A DNA stretch of 64,000 nucleotides, from contig NZ_FYED01000008.1 in the NCBI RefSeq assembly GCF_900187565.1, positions 186,001-250,000 of the forward strand. Direction: 5' to 3'. Both the position numbers and the translations under genes were made by a program. This document shows, one piece after another, positions 56,026 through 64,000 of the stretch; the stretch's first letter is position 1, and every line of letters begins with the position of its first letter. The stretch is from Pseudomonas sp. Irchel 3A7 (lineage in GTDB: Bacteria > Pseudomonadota > Gammaproteobacteria > Pseudomonadales > Pseudomonadaceae). The notes beneath the pieces were generated by a model that saw only the letters and a program-made list of their open reading frames with translations, was not told where the DNA came from and made no database searches.

Positions 56026-56985
56026 GTGAATAGTATTTTAAAGTTGCTACTTCAGCGTTTGGCATTGGGGCTGTTATCGCTGTTTGCGGTGTCAGTGATC
56101 ATTTTTCTCGCGGTCGGCATGCTTCCGGGCGATATCGCCCAGGCCATGCTCGGCCAGTCCGCCACCCCGGAAACCGTGGCGGCGTATCGGGCGCAACTGG
56201 GGCTGGACATGCCGCCGCTGACCCGTTTCGGGCACTGGATCTGGAATCTGTTGCAAGGAGATCTCGGCGTGTCGCTGGCCAACCAGCGGCCCATTGCCGA
56301 TCTGGTCGGTGCGCGCCTGGGCAACACCTTCAGCCTGGCGCTGCTGGCGGCGCTGGTGTCGGTGCCGCTGGCCCTGCTGCTGGGGATGCTCGCGGCGTTG
56401 TATCGCAACAGCTGGTTCGACCGTTTGCTCAATACCTCGGCGTTGAGCGCGGTGTCGTTCCCCGAGTTTTTCGTGGCCTACATCCTGATCCTGGTGTTCG
56501 CGGTGAAGCTCAACTGGTTCCCGAGCATTTCCAACCTGTCGCCGAACGCCTCGCTGGGTGAGGTACTGGAGCGCTCGGTCCTGCCGGTCGCGACCCTGAG
56601 CCTGGTGGTGATCGCGCAAATGATGCGCATGACCCGCGCCTCGCTGATCAACCTGCTGGCCAGCCCGTACATCGAAATGGCCCGGCTCAAGGGCATCAGC
56701 CAGTCGCGGATCATCTTGCGCCACGCCTTGCCCAATGCGCTGGCGCCGATCGTCAACGTGGTGGCGCTGAACCTGGCCTATCTGGTGGTGGGTGTGGTGG
56801 TGGTCGAAGTGGTGTTTGTCTATCCGGGCCTGGGCCAGTTGCTGGTGGACTCGGTGGCCAAGCGCGACATTCCGGTGGTGCAGGCCTGCAGCCTGATCTT
56901 CGCCGCGACCTACATCCTGCTCAATACCAGCGCCGATGTGCTGTCGATTGCCAGCAATCCACGCCTGATGCATCCGAAGGGGTAA
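56026..56985 (+). CDS. Peptide/opine ABC transporter permease, DppB type
   Basis: A 319-residue inner-membrane permease with about six helices: the first at about 9-30 (LALGLLSLFAVSVIIFLAVGMLPGD), then a periplasmic loop and the five-helix core. The EAA loop reads ASPYIEMARLKGISQSRIILRHALPNAL. GTG at 56026 is the start: AAGGA lies eight bases before it, and the longer frame would run back into the REP element. It pairs with the DppC-type permease encoded three bases downstream. Confidence 0.9.
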   Translation: MNSILKLLLQRLALGLLSLFAVSVIIFLAVGMLPGDIAQAMLGQSATPETVAAYRAQLGLDMPPLTRFGHWIWNLLQGDLGVSLANQRPIADLVGARLGNTFSLALLAALVSVPLALLLGMLAALYRNSWFDRLLNTSALSAVSFPEFFVAYILILVFAVKLNWFPSISNLSPNASLGEVLERSVLPVATLSLVVIAQMMRMTRASLINLLASPYIEMARLKGISQSRIILRHALPNALAPIVNVVALNLAYLVVGVVVVEVVFVYPGLGQLLVDSVAKRDIPVVQACSLIFAATYILLNTSADVLSIASNPRLMHPKG

Positions 56986-56988
56986 GCC

Positions 56989-57816
56989 ATGAGTCTGTCA
57001 AGACAACTATTGCGGGCGCCGCTGAGCGCCAAATTCGGGCTGCTGGTGATCGTGCTGTACATCCTGGTGGCCGTGTTCGCGCCGGTATTGGCACCGTTCG
57101 GCGAAACCCAGGTGGTGGGCGAGGGCTTCGCGCCCTGGGGCGGACAATTTTTGCTGGGCACCGATAACCTGGGGCGCGACATGTTCAGCCGCCTGGTCTA
57201 CGGCGCGCGCAACACCCTGGGCATTGCCTTCCTGACCACGGTGTTGGCATTCCTGCTTGGCGGCCTGAGCGGTTTGATCGCGGCGATCAAGGGCGGTTGG
57301 GTCGATCAGGGGCTGTCGCGGGTCGTCGATGTCCTGATGGCGATACCGCAACTGATCTTCGCCTTGCTGATTCTCAGCGTGGTTGGCACTACAGCGACGT
57401 CGCTGGTGCTGGTGATCGCGCTGCTGGACGCGACCCGGGTGTTTCGCCTTTCAAGGGCGGTGGCCATGAACGTGGTGGTGCAGGACTTTGTCGAGGCGGC
57501 ACGTCTGCGCGGTGAAGGCCTGTGGTGGCTGGTGACCCGTGAAGTGCTGCCGAATGCGGCGGCACCGTTGATTGCCGAATTCGGCCTGCGTTTCTGCTTC
57601 GTGTTCCTGTTCATCAGTGCGCTGTCGTTCCTCGGCCTGGGCATCCAACCGCCGACCGCCGACTGGGGCAGCATGGTGCGCGACAACGCCGTGCTGATCA
57701 CCTTTGGCGACATCAGCCCGTTGCTGCCTGCGTTGGCCGTAGCGCTGATCACCGTAAGCGTCAATTTCGTCGTCGACTGGATGCTGCACAAATCCAGCGG
57801 CCTCAAGGAATGCTGA
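56989..57816 (+). CDS. Peptide/opine ABC transporter permease, DppC type
   Basis: A 275-residue permease with a first helix at about 16-38 (FGLLVIVLYILVAVFAPVLAPFG), the LLGTDNLGRDMFSRLVYGAR motif typical of DppC/OppC, and an EAA loop in DFVEAARLRGEGLWWLVTREVLPNAAAP. It forms a heterodimer with the preceding DppB-type protein. The three-base gap before it and the short gap after it indicate one operon. Confidence 0.92.
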   Translation: MSLSRQLLRAPLSAKFGLLVIVLYILVAVFAPVLAPFGETQVVGEGFAPWGGQFLLGTDNLGRDMFSRLVYGARNTLGIAFLTTVLAFLLGGLSGLIAAIKGGWVDQGLSRVVDVLMAIPQLIFALLILSVVGTTATSLVLVIALLDATRVFRLSRAVAMNVVVQDFVEAARLRGEGLWWLVTREVLPNAAAPLIAEFGLRFCFVFLFISALSFLGLGIQPPTADWGSMVRDNAVLITFGDISPLLPALAVALITVSVNFVVDWMLHKSSGLKEC

Positions 57817-57818
57817 AC

Positions 57819-59465
57819 ATGACGACCTCCAAACCTTTGCTGGAAATCCGCGACCTGCACATCGAAGGTCATTACGAAGATGCCTGGCACCCGCTGATCA
57901 AGGGCATCGACCTGACCCTGCAGCGGGGCGAGGTGCTGGGGCTGATCGGCGAGTCGGGGGCGGGCAAGTCGACCCTCGGCCTGTCGGCCATGGGCTATAC
58001 CCGCGACGGCTGCCGGATCACCGGCGGCTCGGTGCACTTCGACGGCATCGACCTGCTCAAGGCCAAGCCCGAAGCCCTGCGCCAGTTGCGTGGCCTGCGC
58101 ATTGCCTACGTCGCACAAAGCGCAGCGGCTGCATTCAACCCGGCCCATCGGCTGATCGACCAGCACGTGGAAACCGCGGTAAAGAACGGTGGCATGAGTC
58201 GCGACCAGGCCATGCGCGAAGCGGTGGAGCTGTACCGGGTATTGCGCCTGCCCAACCCCGAGCAGATCGGCCAACGTTATCCGCATCAGGTTTCCGGCGG
58301 CCAGTTGCAGCGGGTCATGACGGCGATGGCCATGGCCTGTCACCCGGACCTGATCATCTTCGACGAACCGACCACCGCGCTGGACGTCACCACCCAGATT
58401 GAAGTGCTGGCGGCGATTCGCGACGCGGTGAAGACCTACGGCAGTGCGGCAATCTATATCAGCCACGACCTGGCGGTGGTGGCACAGATGGCCGACCGCA
58501 TCATGGTGCTGCGCCACGGCAAACTGGTCGAAGAGGCCGAAACCCGCCAGATGCTCGGCGATCCAAAAGAGGAATACACCAAGTCGTTGTGGGCAGTGCG
58601 CAGTTTCCGCACTGAACCCAAGGCCTGCCCCCTGGAGGAAAAACCGCTGTTGGAATTGCGCAACAGCTGCGCCAGTTACGGTCACCAGCCGGTGCTGCAC
58701 GACGTGTCGTTGAAGCTGTACAAGGGCCAGACCCTGGCGGTGATTGGCGAGTCCGGCAGCGGCAAGAGTTCCACGGCGCGGCTGATCACCGGCCTGCTGC
58801 CTCCGACCTATGGCGAAGTGCTGTATGACGGCCAGCCGCTGCCCGCCGACTTCCGTCAGCGCAGCAAAGAGCAATTGCGGCGCATCCAGATGATCTACCA
58901 GATCCCCGATACGGCGTTGAATCCGCGCCAGCGCATCGTCGACATCATCGGCCGGCCGCTGACCTTTTATCTGGGCCTCAAGGGCAAGGCCCTGCGTGCG
59001 CGGGTGGCCGAACTGCTGGAAATGATCGAATTGGATCCGGCGACCTTCATGGAGCGTCAGCCCCGTGAGCTGTCCGGCGGACAGAAACAACGGATCTGCA
59101 TCGCCCGGGCACTGGCGGCCGACCCGCAACTGATCATTTGCGACGAAGTCACCTCGGCCCTCGATCAACTGGTGGCCGAAGGCGTACTCAAGTTGCTCAA
59201 CCGCATCCAGCAACAGCTTGGTGTGGCCTATCTGTTCATTACCCACGACGTCGCCACCGTGCGGGCGATTGCCGATGAGGTGCTGGTGATGCAGCGGGGC
59301 AGGGTGGTGGACCACGGCTCGCGCAGCCAGATATTCACCCCGCCGCACCAGGATTACACCGGGCTGCTGTTCTCCTCGGAACCGCAGATGGACCCGGACT
59401 GGCTCGACCGCCTGCTGGCCAGCCGCGCGGCACCGAATTCAAACCCTACGCTGGAAAAAGTCTAA
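57819..59465 (+). CDS. Peptide/opine ABC transporter, fused double ATPase (DppD-DppF type)
   Basis: A 548-residue protein with two nucleotide-binding domains. The first (about 5-265) has GESGAGKST, VSGGQLQRV and LIIFDEPTTALD. The second (about 280-520) has GESGSGKSS, LSGGQKQRICIARAL and LIICDEVTSALD. In dipeptide systems these are often two separate proteins. In the second Walker B region VTSALD replaces the usual PTSALD, common in DppF. ATG 57819 is favoured over 57810 by its spacing to AAGGA. It powers the two permeases encoded before it. Confidence 0.92.
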   Translation: MTTSKPLLEIRDLHIEGHYEDAWHPLIKGIDLTLQRGEVLGLIGESGAGKSTLGLSAMGYTRDGCRITGGSVHFDGIDLLKAKPEALRQLRGLRIAYVAQSAAAAFNPAHRLIDQHVETAVKNGGMSRDQAMREAVELYRVLRLPNPEQIGQRYPHQVSGGQLQRVMTAMAMACHPDLIIFDEPTTALDVTTQIEVLAAIRDAVKTYGSAAIYISHDLAVVAQMADRIMVLRHGKLVEEAETRQMLGDPKEEYTKSLWAVRSFRTEPKACPLEEKPLLELRNSCASYGHQPVLHDVSLKLYKGQTLAVIGESGSGKSSTARLITGLLPPTYGEVLYDGQPLPADFRQRSKEQLRRIQMIYQIPDTALNPRQRIVDIIGRPLTFYLGLKGKALRARVAELLEMIELDPATFMERQPRELSGGQKQRICIARALAADPQLIICDEVTSALDQLVAEGVLKLLNRIQQQLGVAYLFITHDVATVRAIADEVLVMQRGRVVDHGSRSQIFTPPHQDYTGLLFSSEPQMDPDWLDRLLASRAAPNSNPTLEKV

Positions 59466-59474
59466 GGAACCACC

Positions 59475-60197
59475 ATGAAAGTATTGATCGTCCACGCTCA
59501 TCCCGAGCCGAAATCCTTCACCGCGGCCTTGCGTGACCAGGCTGTCGCCACCCTCGAAGCCCAGGGGCATGAAGTGCAGGTCAGCGACCTGTACCAGATG
59601 AACTGGAACCCGGTGGCCAGCGCCGGTGACTTCTCTAAGCGGGAAAATCCCGAGTACCTGGTGTATGCGCTGGAGCAACGCCTGGGGGTGAAAAGCCAGT
59701 CGCTGGCGGCGGATATCCAGGGCGAACTGGACAAGCTGCTGTGGGCTGACCTGCTGATCCTCAACTTCCCGGTCTTCTGGTTCTCCACCCCGGCCATGCT
59801 CAAGGGCTGGATCGACCGGGTGCTGGTGTCGGGCATCTGCTACGGCGGCAAGCGTTTCTACGATCAGGGGGGCTTGAGCGGCAAGAAGGCGCTGGTGACC
59901 GTGACCCTGGGTGGCCGCGAGCATATGTTTGGTGAGGACGCGATCCATGGCCCGTTGCAGGACATGCTGCGACCGATCCTGCGCGGCACCCTGGCGTATG
60001 TCGGTTTCGACGTGCTGGAACCGTTCGTGGCCTGGCATGTGCCGTACATCAGCGACGAAGCGCGGCAGCAATTCCTTGTGGATTACACCCGGCGCCTGCA
60101 ACACCTGAGCGACGAACAACCACTGGCATTCCCCAAGCTGTCGCAGTTCGATGACCTGCTCTACCCACTGCGCCAACCCGCCACCGCGGATGCCTGA
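59475..60197 (+). CDS. Flavodoxin-fold NAD(P)H dehydrogenase (quinone), NQO1/MdaB-like
   Basis: A 240-residue cytoplasmic flavoprotein that makes two-electron reductions of quinones or related acceptors. It begins MKVLIVHAHPEPKSFTAAL, the FMN/FAD-phosphate loop of the family, and contains ADLLILNFPVFWFSTPAMLKGWIDRVL, the diagnostic NQO/KefF segment, and VTLGGREHMFG. It starts ten bases after the ATPase stop with AAGGA, so it is the last gene of the transporter operon. A link between the imported compound and a reductive step is likely, but the substrate is unknown. Confidence 0.88.
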   Translation: MKVLIVHAHPEPKSFTAALRDQAVATLEAQGHEVQVSDLYQMNWNPVASAGDFSKRENPEYLVYALEQRLGVKSQSLAADIQGELDKLLWADLLILNFPVFWFSTPAMLKGWIDRVLVSGICYGGKRFYDQGGLSGKKALVTVTLGGREHMFGEDAIHGPLQDMLRPILRGTLAYVGFDVLEPFVAWHVPYISDEARQQFLVDYTRRLQHLSDEQPLAFPKLSQFDDLLYPLRQPATADA

Positions 60198-60211
60198 TCA
60201 ACCCTGCCCCC

Positions 60212-60303
60212 CTGTGGGAGCGAGCCTGCTCGCGAAGAGGCCACCAGCTTCAACATCTATGTTGACTGACCCACCGCTTTCGCGAGCAGGCTCGCTCCCA
60301 CAG
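60212..60303. repeat. REP pair (BIME), type A, forward-reverse
   Basis: Inverted type A REP copies after the quinone reductase gene. Confidence 0.9.
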
Positions 60304-60470
60304 GATCCCGGATTGTTCTGAATACGCAAACACTGAAGTCGCCGAGATTGGAATTGTTGGGGTAGTGGCGGGCTTGTAGCCTCCATTACGCCGAACACCG
60401 GGATTGGCCAACGATCCGGTGGAGCTCCAGCCAGGGCTCATCAAGACGTCATACCTTGCTTTCGGCCTTA

Positions 60471-60491
60471 CGCCCCTTTTGGGGTTTGGCG
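60471..60491 (+). terminator. Small hairpin before the porin gene, possible terminator or leader element
   Basis: CGCCCC-TTTT-GGGG-TTTGGCG can fold into a short stem. It lies only about 20 bases before the porin ribosome-binding site, so it could be the read-through end of the previous operon or part of the porin leader. Confidence 0.3.
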
Positions 60492-60516
60492 CCTAATAAA
60501 AATAAGGAAGGCAGGT

Positions 60517-61863
60517 ATGAGTATTCGTGCATGGGTTTGCGCAGCAACCCTGTTCGCCCCCATTCTGGGTGCCGACATATTGTTTCCCTCAATGGCTCGC
60601 GCAGCGGAAGACCCGATGGGTTCGCTGGTGCGCAGTGTGTTCGGCGACAGCCTTGAGCGTGAACACGGCATCAAGATCTACGGCTGGGGCCAGGCAGGTG
60701 TGATCTACAACAACAACGGCACGGATGACGTCAGCAAACAAAGCTTCTTCAACACCGACGAAGGTGTAAATCTCAACCAGTTCGCCCTGGCCGTGGAAAA
60801 GAAACCCAACAGCAATGTGGTCGGTCGTGTCGGACCGTTTCCCGGGCCCATGCCGCAAGAAGCGGACTGGGGGTTCAACGTCACTGCGCTCTACGGCAAG
60901 GATGCGCGTTACTTCAAAACCTACGGTTGGGACGAGGACCTGGGCGTCAACCGTGACAACAAGGCTGAAGACCCAGCGTTCACCATTGCCCAGGCCTTCG
61001 TCGATTTCTATTTCCCGGTGCTCGGTGGCTCGAACCTGATGATCGGGATTTTCCACACGCCGCTGGAAAATGAAATCGGCTTCGCCTTGCCGTCGCCGGC
61101 GCCGACGGACTTCTACTCGCACACCTATTCCTTCATGCACGGCCCGGCCAAGCATGCCGGCGCGCTGTACTCATTCAAACTGCCATCGGCACCCGGCGAA
61201 AGCATGCTCGGCTTCGAACTGGGCGTGGTGCAGGGCTGGAACAACCTGCAAGACCCCAACCATGACCCGGATGTCATCGCCAACGTACGCTGGCGCTCGG
61301 CGGATTTCAGCACCTGGATCGACTGGGAAAACATCTATGGCAACGGCGCCGGCGACAGCTTCGCCGAATGCAGTTGCGGCTCGCCGATACCGGCCGGCAC
61401 CAAGGATGACGACTACAAGCGCCTGGCCTCTTACCTGACCCTGTCCCAGGTGCTCGACCCGAACAACCGCGTGGCACTGGAGCTGAACTACGGCACGCAG
61501 GAGCAGGGCGCGTTCGCCGGCTTCGCCAACAAAAGCGATGCCACCTGGTACGGCGCCGACGTCAACTGGTATCACAAACTGAGCGAAAACCTGATGTGGA
61601 ACAGCCGCGCCGAGTGGTTCTACACCGATGCGCCGGTTCACGTGATGATGGCCAACATCGACCCGAACACCGGGATTCCCGACCCGACCTGGGGCAGTTT
61701 CTACGGCGTCACCACCAACCTGGCCTGGACCCCGACGCCCAACGTGCGCCTGCGCCCGGAACTGCGTTACGACATCCATTCCGGCCCCGGTCGCGATGCC
61801 TACGCCGACGGGCAAAAGGACTCGCAAGTGGTTGCGTCCTTCGACGTCAGTTTCTTCTTCTAA
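60517..61863 (+). CDS. Outer-membrane beta-barrel porin (BBP2/OmpL-like)
   Basis: A 448-residue predicted outer-membrane channel. The signal peptide runs to about residue 29 (ending SMARAA). After it, alternating amphipathic strands rich in aromatic residues continue to a C-terminal phenylalanine (DVSFFF), the recognition end for barrel assembly. Segments such as GIKIYGWGQAGVIYNNN, WGFNVTALYGKDARYF and LRPELRYDIHSG are characteristic of putative beta-barrel porin-2 proteins. It precedes a Liv-type transporter by 96 bases and probably provides outer-membrane entry for its substrate. AAGGAAGG precedes the ATG. Confidence 0.87.
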   Translation: MSIRAWVCAATLFAPILGADILFPSMARAAEDPMGSLVRSVFGDSLEREHGIKIYGWGQAGVIYNNNGTDDVSKQSFFNTDEGVNLNQFALAVEKKPNSNVVGRVGPFPGPMPQEADWGFNVTALYGKDARYFKTYGWDEDLGVNRDNKAEDPAFTIAQAFVDFYFPVLGGSNLMIGIFHTPLENEIGFALPSPAPTDFYSHTYSFMHGPAKHAGALYSFKLPSAPGESMLGFELGVVQGWNNLQDPNHDPDVIANVRWRSADFSTWIDWENIYGNGAGDSFAECSCGSPIPAGTKDDDYKRLASYLTLSQVLDPNNRVALELNYGTQEQGAFAGFANKSDATWYGADVNWYHKLSENLMWNSRAEWFYTDAPVHVMMANIDPNTGIPDPTWGSFYGVTTNLAWTPTPNVRLRPELRYDIHSGPGRDAYADGQKDSQVVASFDVSFFF

Positions 61864-61959
61864 CCCGACACTTCGCTGACCCGGCCTGATGGTTCAACCA
61901 CAGGTTGCGCCCTTGTTCGTCCGGACGTTGCCGGCCCCTGGCCGCACTGGAGTATTTAC

Positions 61960-63270
61960 ATGACAGACAACAACGATAAAAACCTGTTTGGCCGCGACGT
62001 CTCACGTCGTGATTTCCTGCGTGGCACCGGTGTCGCCGCCGGCGGGATTGCCCTGGCCAGCCTGCCGTTCAACTTCGCCGTGGGCAGCGAGCGGGTGATC
62101 AAGCTCGGCTACGTCAGCCCGCAGACCGGGCCGCTGGCGCCGTTTGCGGCCGCCGACAACTACATCATCGACTCGCTCAAGCAAACCCTGAAGAACTCGA
62201 TCACTGTGGCTGGCAAGGCGTACCGCCTGGAAGTCATCGTCAAGGACAGCCAATCCAACCCCAACCGTGCGGCGGAGGTGGCGAGCGAGCTGATCCTGTC
62301 GGATCAGGTCGATCTGATGCTGGTGTCGTCGACACCGGAAACCACCAACCCGGTGTCCGACCAATGCGAAATCAACGAAATCCCCTGCATTTCCACGGTG
62401 GCGCCCTGGCAGCCATGGTTTTTCACCCGTGGCGGCAAACCCGATCAGGGTTTTGAGTGGACCTACCACTTTTTCTGGGGTCTGGAAGATGTGATCGGCA
62501 CCTACACCTCGATGTGGGGTGCGATGCAGACCGACAAGGTGATCGGTGGTCTGTTCCCCAACGATGGCGACGGCAATGCCTGGGGCGATTCGAAGCTCGG
62601 GTTTCCACCGGTGCTGGCGCAAAAGGGATTCCAACTGGTCGACCCCGGTCGCTTCCAGAGCCTGACCGATGATTTCTCCGCGCAGATCGCCGCGTTCAAA
62701 AAGGCCGAGGTCGAGATCGTCACCGGCGTGGTCATTCCGCCGGACCTCACGACGTTCTGGACCCAGGCCCGCCAGCAGGGTTTCAAGCCCAAAGCGGTGT
62801 CGGTGGGCAAGGCGTTGCTGTTTCCCACGGCGGTCGAAGCGCTGGGCAAGGCCGGCAACAACCTGTCGACCGAAATCTGGTGGAGCCCGACGCACCCGTT
62901 CAGCTCGTCGTTGACCGGCGCCAGCGCCGGGCAACTCGCCCAGGGCTTCACCCAGGCCACCGGCAAACAGTGGACGCAACCCTTGGGCTTCGTGCACGCC
63001 CTGTTCGAACTGGCGGTGGACATCCTCCAGCGCACCGAAGAAATCGGCAACGCGCAGGCCGTGCGTGACGCCTTGCTCAAGACCCATCTCAACACCGTCG
63101 TCGGGCCGATCAGCTGGAACGGCGGACCGGTGAAGAACGTCGCCAAGACCCCGCTGGTCAGTGGCCAATGGCGCCTGGGCAATGACAACAAATACGACCT
63201 GATCGTGACCAGCAATGCCACCGCGCCGGCGATCCCGCTGGGCGGCGAGATGCAGGCCATTACGTATTGA
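61960..63270 (+). CDS. Tat-exported Liv-type ABC transporter binding protein (urea/amide/branched-chain family)
   Basis: A 436-residue periplasmic binding protein of the Liv/urea/amide class. A twin-arginine signal VSRRDFLRGTGVAAGG lies at 15-30 with cleavage near 44-48. The mature part starts IKLGYVSPQTGPLAPF and has NRAAEVASELILSDQVDLMLVSSTPETT, typical of the family fold. The FTRGG...FEWTYHFFWGLEDV stretch and the length separate it from LivJ. GGAG precedes the ATG. The LivG-type ATPase gene follows after 25 bases, and the remaining permease and LivF genes are expected just beyond the window. Ligand not assignable. Confidence 0.88.
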   Translation: MTDNNDKNLFGRDVSRRDFLRGTGVAAGGIALASLPFNFAVGSERVIKLGYVSPQTGPLAPFAAADNYIIDSLKQTLKNSITVAGKAYRLEVIVKDSQSNPNRAAEVASELILSDQVDLMLVSSTPETTNPVSDQCEINEIPCISTVAPWQPWFFTRGGKPDQGFEWTYHFFWGLEDVIGTYTSMWGAMQTDKVIGGLFPNDGDGNAWGDSKLGFPPVLAQKGFQLVDPGRFQSLTDDFSAQIAAFKKAEVEIVTGVVIPPDLTTFWTQARQQGFKPKAVSVGKALLFPTAVEALGKAGNNLSTEIWWSPTHPFSSSLTGASAGQLAQGFTQATGKQWTQPLGFVHALFELAVDILQRTEEIGNAQAVRDALLKTHLNTVVGPISWNGGPVKNVAKTPLVSGQWRLGNDNKYDLIVTSNATAPAIPLGGEMQAITY

Positions 63271-63295
63271 TCGCGTTCAAGCAAGCAGGTGCTCC

Positions 63296-64000
63296 ATGCA
63301 ACAGCCACTTCTACAACTGAACGATGTGCATAAAAGCTATGGCTCGGTGAAAGTCACCGATGCCATGAGCCTGAGCCTCCAGCCCGGCGAGGCCCTGGGC
63401 ATCATCGGCCCCAACGGCGCGGGTAAAAGCACGCTGTTCAACCTGATCGCCGGTGGCGTGGCGGCGGACAGCGGCAGCATCCATTTCGAAGGTCGCAACG
63501 TCACCCGCGAGCCGGTGTTCAGGCGTTGCCAGCAAGGCATCGGCCGTTCCCACCAGATCCCGCATCCGTTCGTGAAAATGACCGTGTTCGAGAATCTGCT
63601 GGTGGGCGCCACCTTCGGCGCGCGGTTGCGCGACAAGGAGGCCAGCCAATGGTGCGCGCAGACCCTGGAACTGACGGGGCTGATGCGCAAGGCTAACGTG
63701 TTGGCCGGCTCGCTGACGCTGCTCGACCGCAAGCGACTGGAAATGGCCCGTGCCTTGTCGACCCGGCCACGCTTGCTGTTGCTCGATGAAATCGCCGGTG
63801 GCCTGACCGAACCGGAATGCCTGGCACTGGTGGAAACCATCCAGGGCATCCACAAGGCCGGCGTCGCCATCATCTGGATCGAACACATCGTGCACGCCTT
63901 GCTGGCGGTGGTCAGCCGCCTGACGGTCATCAACTTCGGCGCCAAACTGGCTGAAGGCGAGCCGCGCAGCGTCATGGCCGACCCACGGGTCCAGGACATT
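63296..64000 (+). CDS. LivG-type ABC transporter ATP-binding protein, 5' part
   Basis: The reading frame is open to the right edge, giving 235 residues of an expected 245-260. It begins [18 protein letters not shown]. Walker A is GPNGAGKST near 39-47, the Q-loop region reads [21 protein letters not shown], Walker B is [15 protein letters not shown], and the switch histidine is in [12 protein letters not shown], all typical of LivG. The signature region [16 protein letters not shown] lacks the canonical LSGGQ, as is usual for LivG-like proteins. CAGGTG lies about six bases before the ATG. It serves the binding protein encoded just before it. Confidence 0.9.
   Translation, partial: MQQPLLQLNDVHKSYGSVKVTDAMSLSLQPGEALGIIGPNGAGKSTLFNLIAGGVAADSGSIHFEGRNVTREPVFRRCQQGIGRSHQIPHPFVKMTVFENLLVGATFGARLRDKEASQWCAQTLELTGLMRKANVLAGSLTLLDRKRLEMARALSTRPRLLLLDEIAGGLTEPECLALVETIQGIHKAGVAIIWIEHIVHALLAVVSRLTVINFGAKLAEGEPRSVMADPRVQDI

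Larger units (their letters stand above)
60198..60516. other. Intergenic region before the porin gene
   Basis: The 319 bases hold a type A REP pair, then about 170 bases without a recognisable gene, ending in a small CCCC-TTTT-GGGG hairpin and an AAGGAAGG ribosome-binding site. The porin promoter should lie here. Confidence 0.55.

Noticed and set aside
57306..59348. 680-codon open frame on the minus strand opposite the fused ATPase gene
   Set aside because: Fully antisense to a protein with two sets of ABC motifs; no motif of its own.
60365..60381. GG-N10-GC pattern (TGGCGGGCTTGTAGC) as a sigma-54 promoter before the porin gene
   Set aside because: The -12 element TGTAGC is a poor match to TTGCA and no activator site is seen nearby.

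Overview
The window is 64 kb of GC-rich bacterial chromosome. Imperfect-palindrome REP elements of the Pseudomonas type occur as inverted pairs in 19 places. Together with the gene content (aruH/aruI arginine transaminase genes, a puu/spu-type polyamine cluster, a split pqiA operon) they point to the Pseudomonas fluorescens group. I see no rRNA, tRNA, CRISPR array, insertion sequence or prophage. Coding density is high and almost every gene is catabolic, transport or regulatory.

Layout. (1) 2-7479: branched-chain acyl-CoA oxidation. A five-gene plus-strand set (acyl-CoA synthetase, SDR dehydrogenase, thiolase, acyl-CoA dehydrogenase, enoyl-CoA hydratase) fits the isoleucine branch. A minus-strand pair (acyl-CoA dehydrogenase, 3-hydroxyisobutyryl-CoA hydrolase) fits the valine branch. 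(2) 7728-9774: an HPP membrane protein that ends where CBS domains would normally begin, and an MFS transporter. (3) 9935-18518: a seven-gene minus-strand operon (argininosuccinate-lyase paralogue, polar amino acid ABC transporter, two NodB-fold hydrolases, MmgE/PrpD protein) with a divergent LysR regulator. This is the best candidate for an undescribed catabolic system. (4) 18675-21168: UDP-glucose dehydrogenase and a stand-alone tyrosine recombinase. (5) 21330-25012: Fbp-type iron(III) ABC transporter with a possible Fur box. (6) 25264-28745: pqiA-pqiA-pqiB-pqiC envelope lipid-transport operon. (7) 28969-34575: gamma-glutamylputrescine synthetase, polyamine-binding protein and gamma-glutamylputrescine oxidase, with AraC and XRE-cupin regulators. 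(8) 34754-38934: an Fe-S flavoprotein of the N-demethylase/dienoyl-CoA-reductase family, a divergent polyamine-type binding protein and a class II aldolase. (9) 39125-54174: the arginine transaminase region. It holds a TetR regulator, an OmpR-type response regulator, a periplasmic binding protein, a hybrid kinase and a permease, then a six-gene operon (PaaG-like isomerase/hydratase, acyl-CoA dehydrogenase, ADP-forming acyl-CoA synthetase, aruI, aruH, aldehyde dehydrogenase). (10) 54272-60197: a dipeptide/opine-type ABC transporter plus a flavodoxin-fold quinone reductase. (11) 60517-64000: a beta-barrel porin, a Tat-exported Liv-type binding protein and the start of its LivG-like ATPase.

How it works together. 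Most blocks pair an importer with the enzymes that degrade the import and with a local regulator. In the aru region two sequence motifs recur. A tandem RGTTGT-N4-RGTTGTWAC repeat lies upstream of both the permease and the six-gene operon and is a candidate response-regulator box. An 18-bp dyad is shared between the TetR gene's own promoter and the six-gene operon and is a candidate TetR operator. The operon's CoA-ligase, acyl-CoA dehydrogenase and hydratase genes suggest that 4-guanidinobutyrate may be taken on through CoA esters. REP pairs sit between genes inside several operons and may set differential expression.

All functions are read from sequence motifs and remembered family knowledge; no database search was possible. 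Start codons were chosen by ribosome-binding site and family length, and differ in places from the longest possible ORF.
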